From: CAZLDI01 sp964558415
Lineage (GTDB): Bacteria > Chloroflexota > Dehalococcoidia > SM23-28-2 > RBG-16-64-32
DNA length: 64,000 nt
Assembly: GCA_964558415.1 (NCBI GenBank)
Contig: CAZLDI010000015.1
Coordinates: 26,406-90,405, forward strand
Direction of reading: 5' to 3'
Positions 60,255-64,000 of this stretch are shown piece after piece (position 1 is the first letter of the stretch; each line of letters starts with the position of its first letter). Below the pieces are notes generated by a model. That model was not told the origin of the DNA. It saw only the letters and a program-made list of their open reading frames with translations, and searched no databases. Both the position numbers and the translations under genes were made by a program.

Positions 60255-61325
60255 TTAAACGGCCTGCGCGTCAAGCAGCGAGGCGACGAAGATTTCGCCG
60301 TCCTCAACCCGCACCTGAAAGGGGGGAAGCGGCCGGTTAGCGGGGCCGCAGAGCGGTCTCCCTGAAGCGAGCTCGAAGCGTGAGCCGTGGTACGGACACT
60401 CCACTACACCGTCGACCAGTTTACCGTCGGCGAGCGGGCCGTTTGCGTGAGAGCAACGATTGGAGATGGCGTAGACCGTGCCACCCGAGTTGAAGAGCGC
60501 CACCTGCTCGCTGCCGGCGTACACGACCCTGGATGATCCCTCCTGTAGCTCAGAGAGGGCCGCGACGCGTGTCCAATCGCCGTCAACGCCGCCTGGGGCG
60601 CTCGGCAGACTTCGCGTGCCAGCGCCGCCAAGGGAGTCTAAAGTCTCCCTGAGCCCCATGTGGATGCAGGTGAAGATCGGGGTGTCGCGCAGCGTGTAGA
60701 GGCTGGTCTTCGCCTCGCGCAGCTCCATCACCAGGTCGAGGAAGTCGGCCGGTTCGTCTGTCTCGAAAGACACAACGAACTCCTGGTCGTCGAGCCCGAA
60801 CGAGTACGTCGTGTTGAGCTTCACGGACGGGTACTTGCGGCCAACGGCGATGTGCTGATCCATCATCGCCTGGCGCTCCTCGAGAGGCAGCTGATACCAC
60901 TCCCGGGTCTTCACGAACGGATAGACGAAGAAGTACTTAGAGTCCGCCGGGTGAAGCTCCAGGCGGCGATCGGCCTCTTCCGGACTCACATACGCGGAAC
61001 GCCGGGTCATCGCCAGGTAGGAGTGCGGCATCGTGAGGTACGGTGCGACGGCGGTGCGCAGCAGGGCGGACGCCAGTTCCTGGATGGTGTCCAGATCGTC
61101 GCCTATCTGCCAGAGCAGGAAGTCGGCCTCGCCACGCATCCCGACGACGCTGTAGCTCCGCACCAGCAGGCGCCCCGCGAACGACTCGACGGCCGCGCAA
61201 ATCTCGAGCTTCCCGCGCTCCTGCTCCTCGGAAGGCTGAGCGCGCCAGGCGGGATCGACGCGATAGAAGGAGAACTTGACCACCTGGCGGCGGGCCGGCT
61301 GGTTTTCTGGACCCTGGTCTGTCAT
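60255..61325 (-). CDS. Chlorite dismutase-family (coproheme decarboxylase-like) protein fused to a Rieske domain
   Basis: 356 residues. The first 240 form a Cld/HemQ-type dimeric beta-barrel: KYFFVYPFVKTREWYQLPLEERQ (shown here as FFVYPFVKTREWYQLP), MMDQHIAVGRKYPSVKLNTT with the likely haem-ligand His region, GLDDQEFVVSFE and MELREAKTSLYT. In coproheme decarboxylases (ChdC) the Tyr of the YPFxK segment is catalytic, and it is present. Residues about 255-350 are a Rieske [2Fe-2S] domain: CSHANGPL and CPYHGSRF give the C-x-H...C-x2-H ligands. A fused electron carrier is unusual for this family. Whether it makes haem b or has another redox role is open. No Shine-Dalgarno; a palindromic repeat abuts the start. 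Confidence 0.9.
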   Translation of the reverse strand: MTDQGPENQPARRQVVKFSFYRVDPAWRAQPSEEQERGKLEICAAVESFAGRLLVRSYSVVGMRGEADFLLWQIGDDLDTIQELASALLRTAVAPYLTMPHSYLAMTRRSAYVSPEEADRRLELHPADSKYFFVYPFVKTREWYQLPLEERQAMMDQHIAVGRKYPSVKLNTTYSFGLDDQEFVVSFETDEPADFLDLVMELREAKTSLYTLRDTPIFTCIHMGLRETLDSLGGAGTRSLPSAPGGVDGDWTRVAALSELQEGSSRVVYAGSEQVALFNSGGTVYAISNRCSHANGPLADGKLVDGVVECPYHGSRFELASGRPLCGPANRPLPPFQVRVEDGEIFVASLLDAQAV

Positions 61326-61337
61326 GCGAGCGTTGGA

Positions 61338-61362
61338 GGCCGAGGCTCTGCCTCGCCCTTAC
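61338..61362. repeat. Copy of GTAAGGGCG palindromic repeat family at a gene end
   Basis: GGCCGAGGC-TCT-GCCTCGCCC with one mismatch, followed on the plus strand by TTAC. On the minus strand it begins GTAAGGGCGAGGC, and the TAA within it is the stop codon of the aldo/keto reductase gene. It lies in the 33-base gap before the Cld-Rieske gene. Confidence 0.6.
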
Positions 61363-62369
61363 GGACGAACGGCCTCCGGCGAGGCGGCCTGCTGGATGCC
61401 GAAATCGGCGGCATACAGCTCATCGATCTTCGCGATCTCCCGGGCGCTAAGCTCTGGAGTGTCCGGGGCAGCGGCGAACTCGGAGAGCTGCTCCGCGTCG
61501 TAGATGTTGGGGAGCACGGAGGCGACGGAGCCGGATGCGAGAACGAACTGAATGGCCGCCTGGCCTATCGTGCGCCCCGTACCGTCGGACAGGAACGAAA
61601 GCTGTTCGAGCTTCTGGAGACCTTCCGTGAGCCATTCCTTCGGGCGGTGACTGCGATGATCGTCGGGACCGAACGTCGTCTCCGCGGTGTATTTGCCCTC
61701 CAGCAACCCGGAAGAATGCGGTACTCGCACAAGGACGCCCGCTCCTTCTTCGGCAGCGGCGGCGATCAGGTTGGCGCCGGGCGACTGCTCCAGCATGTTG
61801 TGGATGATCTGCAGGCTCGGGATCCTGCGTTCGCGAAGAAGGGCGAGGCCTTCCGGCTCCCAGCCGTTCGCCGGGCCAAGAGCCGCGCCGTAGTGGCGGA
61901 TCTTGCCTTCGCGCTTCAGGTCCTCCAGCGTCGCAAACAGCTCGTCACTGCGCACCGCGGACATGCGGGGGTTGTGCATCTGGTAGAGGTCTATGTAATC
62001 CGTGCGCAGCCGTTCCAGGCTCTTCTCGACGGCGAAGCGGACGTGCTTCGGCGAGTAGTCCTGCGGTAGCTCCTTGTGACCCTCGCGATCGTCGCTGACG
62101 TGGTTGTATATGTCGTAGCCGAACTTCGTGGCGATAACGACCTTATCGCGCACATCGGCAAGCGCCTCCGCCACCATCGTCTCGCCCTTGCCACGGCCGT
62201 AGGAGTCTGCGGTATCGAAGAAGGTGATCCCGGCGTCGTAGGCCCGGCGCAGCAGGTCAACGCCGTATTGCTCGTCGTGGATGCCCCACCAGCCCGTGCT
62301 GACGGTCCAGACGCCGAAGCCGACCGCGGAGACCTTTATGTCGGTGCTGCCCAGGATTCGCTGTTTCAT
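61359..62369 (-). CDS. Aldo/keto reductase
   Basis: 336 residues, NADPH-dependent TIM-barrel. Start MKQRILGSTDIKVSAVGFG; catalytic tetrad Asp and Tyr in FFDTADSYGRG, Lys in KVVIATKFG, His in LYQMHNPR; a cofactor segment lies near the C-terminus (IGQAAIQFVLASGSVASVLPNI). The ATG at 62369 matches the family start; an ATG nine codons earlier directly follows GGAGGG with no spacing. TATAAT at 62382-62387 with TTGCCT further up may be its promoter. Substrate unknown. Its stop lies in a GTAAGGGCG repeat, and the Cld-Rieske gene follows. Confidence 0.92.
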   Translation of the reverse strand: MKQRILGSTDIKVSAVGFGVWTVSTGWWGIHDEQYGVDLLRRAYDAGITFFDTADSYGRGKGETMVAEALADVRDKVVIATKFGYDIYNHVSDDREGHKELPQDYSPKHVRFAVEKSLERLRTDYIDLYQMHNPRMSAVRSDELFATLEDLKREGKIRHYGAALGPANGWEPEGLALLRERRIPSLQIIHNMLEQSPGANLIAAAAEEGAGVLVRVPHSSGLLEGKYTAETTFGPDDHRSHRPKEWLTEGLQKLEQLSFLSDGTGRTIGQAAIQFVLASGSVASVLPNIYDAEQLSEFAAAPDTPELSAREIAKIDELYAADFGIQQAASPEAVRP

Positions 62370-62381
62370 CGGTCCTGCAAG

Positions 62382-62412
62382 ATTATATCTGTTCATCCCT
62401 CCCAGGAGGCAA
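62382..62412 (-). promoter_or_regulatory. Putative promoter of aldo/keto reductase gene
   Basis: Minus-strand TTGCCT (62412-62407), 19-base spacer, TATAAT (62387-62382), then 12 bases containing AGGA before the ATG. Confidence 0.38.
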
Positions 62413-62429
62413 GGCAGATTCGGCCAGGT

Positions 62430-63974
62430 TTAGTCGCGCCCGCCGCTCAGTTTGGCGCGCTGTTGCATCGCGTCATAGGTGGCGTACTTGTAAAGCTGCC
62501 CGAGCGTGGGATAGTTGAAACAGGTCTCGATAAACAGTTGATTGTCCGCCTGGGTCATCAGCGCCACGAGGCCGACGTGCACGACCTCTGAGGCCATCTC
62601 CCCGGCCACCGCGACGCCCAGGAGTTTCAGGTCCTCCGTCCGAAAAAGCAGCTTTAGCAGCCCCGCGCGGTCGCCGATGATCTTTCCGCGTGCGTTATGG
62701 TCGTAGTAGGCGCGCCCGACGACGTAGTCCACCTCTTTCTCTCGCAACGTTTTCTCCGTGTCGCCCGCCATGGCTACCTCCGGGATGGTGTAGATGGCAT
62801 AAGGCAACACCGGGGCGACCGATGTCTTGTACTTCAGGTCGAAAGCGTGGACCATCGCCAGCCGCGCCTGTTCCATGCCGGTGCTCGCCAGCGCCGGCAG
62901 ACCGATGACGTCACCCGCCGCGTAGATATGCGGCTGTTGCGTCTGGTAGTGCTCATTCACGCTGATGAACCCCGACTCGCCAGCGTCCACGCCGGCCGCT
63001 TGCAGGTTGAGTGTCGCCGCATCGCTGCGCCGGCCGGCGGCGACGAGGACCGCATCCACTTCGATCGCCTGCTTCCCGTCGCGCCGTAACCTCATGCCCG
63101 CGGCGCTCGCCTGGCATTCACTGACCCGCTCTCCCATCAGAAATTCGATGCCAAGGTTGCTCATGCCCGACTGAAGCACCGCACAAATGTCGCGGTCCAG
63201 GAACGGCAGGAGCTCCAGCCGGTCGTGAATCAACGAAACTCGCACGCCGAGCGCCGCGAACAGGCAGGCGTACTCGCAGCCGACGATGCCACCACCAACC
63301 ACGGCCATGCGGCGCGGCATGAATTGGAGGCCCAGCACATCATCGGAGTCCCAGACTCGCGGGTCATCGAAGGGGAAGGCCTGCGGGCGGTTCGGAGAAG
63401 ACCCGGTAGCGATCAGGAACTTCTCAGCCCGGAGCAGGACCGGCTCGCTGCCGTCGCGGGAAACGGTGACGGTGTGAGAGTCGAGAAACGATCCGGCACC
63501 CTGATAGACGTCGACGTTGTGACGCTTGAGGTTCTCTGAGATCTCCAGGCGCTCCATCGCCTTTACCGCACCTTCCCGCACCAGCAGGTCCTGAACAGTA
63601 ACCTCGCGCCGCAGGGAGAGATCCAGGCCGTACAGGCCTCGTGAGCGGATGCCAGACAGAGTGACCGCCGTTTCGCGTAGAGTCTTGCTCGGCAGTGTCC
63701 CGGTGTTGCAGGCGGTGCCTCCCGGCACGTCCTCGCGCTCTACCAGCGCGACCCTCTTCCCGAAATAGGCAGCCTGCGCGGCCCCCTTTTCGCCCGCCGG
63801 GCCGCCGCCGATGACCACGAGATCGTATGCGTTCGCCTTTACCGCTGATTTTCGCAAGGGCCTTGCCTCTGCCACGCCGCGCGATGCGTCTTCGCGCTCA
63901 GATGGCCACCACATTCTACCGGAGGGGTTGCCGCGCTGGGTAGGTTGTGTACTCGTTCGGTACATCCTGTACAC
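62430..63974 (-). CDS. sthA: Si-specific NAD(P)+ transhydrogenase (soluble)
   Basis: 514 residues. Flavin disulfide reductase fold: VVIGGGPAGEKGAAQAA (FAD), VVGGGIVGCEYACLFAALG (NAD(P)), HIYAAGDVIG, and a C-terminal dimerisation domain. Instead of the C-x4-C redox pair it has GGTACNTGTLPSKTLRE with one Cys, as in SthA, which swaps hydride between NADH and NADP+. The GTG at 63974 has AAAGGAG upstream, giving an N-terminal extension of about 45 residues before KANAYDLVVIG; later starts (ATG 63914, TTG 63857) have weaker sites. An inverted GTGTAC/GTACAC pair overlaps the start. Confidence 0.92.
   Translation of the reverse strand: MYRMYRTSTQPTQRGNPSGRMWWPSEREDASRGVAEARPLRKSAVKANAYDLVVIGGGPAGEKGAAQAAYFGKRVALVEREDVPGGTACNTGTLPSKTLRETAVTLSGIRSRGLYGLDLSLRREVTVQDLLVREGAVKAMERLEISENLKRHNVDVYQGAGSFLDSHTVTVSRDGSEPVLLRAEKFLIATGSSPNRPQAFPFDDPRVWDSDDVLGLQFMPRRMAVVGGGIVGCEYACLFAALGVRVSLIHDRLELLPFLDRDICAVLQSGMSNLGIEFLMGERVSECQASAAGMRLRRDGKQAIEVDAVLVAAGRRSDAATLNLQAAGVDAGESGFISVNEHYQTQQPHIYAAGDVIGLPALASTGMEQARLAMVHAFDLKYKTSVAPVLPYAIYTIPEVAMAGDTEKTLREKEVDYVVGRAYYDHNARGKIIGDRAGLLKLLFRTEDLKLLGVAVAGEMASEVVHVGLVALMTQADNQLFIETCFNYPTLGQLYKYATYDAMQQRAKLSGGRD
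63947..63974. promoter_or_regulatory. Inverted GTGTAC...GTACAC overlapping the sthA start
   Basis: GTGTAC (63947-63952) and GTACAC (63969-63974) with 16 bases between; a further GTAC lies in the middle. It overlaps the GTG start codon and could be a repressor site, or chance. Confidence 0.3.
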
Positions 63975-64000
63975 CGCTCTCCTTTCTAGGCTGCATTTTG

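Overview
The window is a GC-rich (roughly 60-65% by eye), gene-dense stretch of bacterial chromosome. The gene content fits Chloroflexota, perhaps Dehalococcoidia-like: a proline/threonine-rich amidase lipoprotein, a deazaflavin (F420)-type nitroreductase-fold protein, ThyX, SthA, a family III CoA transferase, a coproheme decarboxylase-like protein and an EF-G2-type GTPase. This placement is inferred from gene content only. Genes are packed into short operons, often with 4-base GTGA/ATGA overlaps. GTG and TTG starts are frequent, and one gene appears to start at CTG. Many genes have no Shine-Dalgarno sequence but carry a TANNNT box 6-11 bases before the start, which suggests leaderless mRNAs.

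1-13 kb: phospholipid head-group genes (GT4 glycosyltransferase and CDP-alcohol phosphatidyltransferase), a membrane-anchored peptidase, prfB with a +1 frameshift site, an isolated HEPN-domain gene, a crotonase, then a minus-strand run (acpS, class III cyclase with YHS domain, PH-like protein, nnrD/E, recJ, F420-type protein). 12.5-24 kb: thyX, MOSC, folD, nitrilase, hydrolases, a PNPOx-like protein, a NrtS-like membrane protein, EF-G2, a branched-chain-type binding lipoprotein and bioY. 24-36 kb: a TyrRS-like gene with degraded HIGH and KMSKS motifs, ribF, a URO-D family gene, a DEAD helicase followed by a CTG-started RRM protein, scpA, aroF, aroH, trpA, a CPBP protease, tRNA-His, mgtE, a secreted protein, tRNA-Arg and a Phd/VapC toxin-antitoxin pair.

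37.9-57.5 kb is the most remarkable part: four paralogous genes of 1460-1512 codons. Each encodes a double zinc ribbon, a Ser/Thr kinase, a STAND-like ATPase, a TPR-type helical region and a class III nucleotide cyclase. The first three overlap by GTGA; the fourth follows a divergent pair encoding an EAL (c-di-GMP) phosphodiesterase and a CBS protein. They form two subtypes in the order A-B-A-B, yet the two middle copies share two in-frame insertions that look derived from small palindromic repeats. The two transcription units have the same promoter pattern (TTGAC[A/G]-N17-CACGAT). In all four, the position expected to hold the cyclase transition-state Asn reads Ile. I consider this array the best candidate in the window for an undescribed signalling system: a one-protein kinase/ATPase sensor/cyclase cascade present in several divergent copies.

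57.5-64 kb: a TcuA-like flavoprotein, a PT-rich amidase lipoprotein, a chlorite-dismutase-family protein fused to a Rieske domain, an aldo/keto reductase and SthA.
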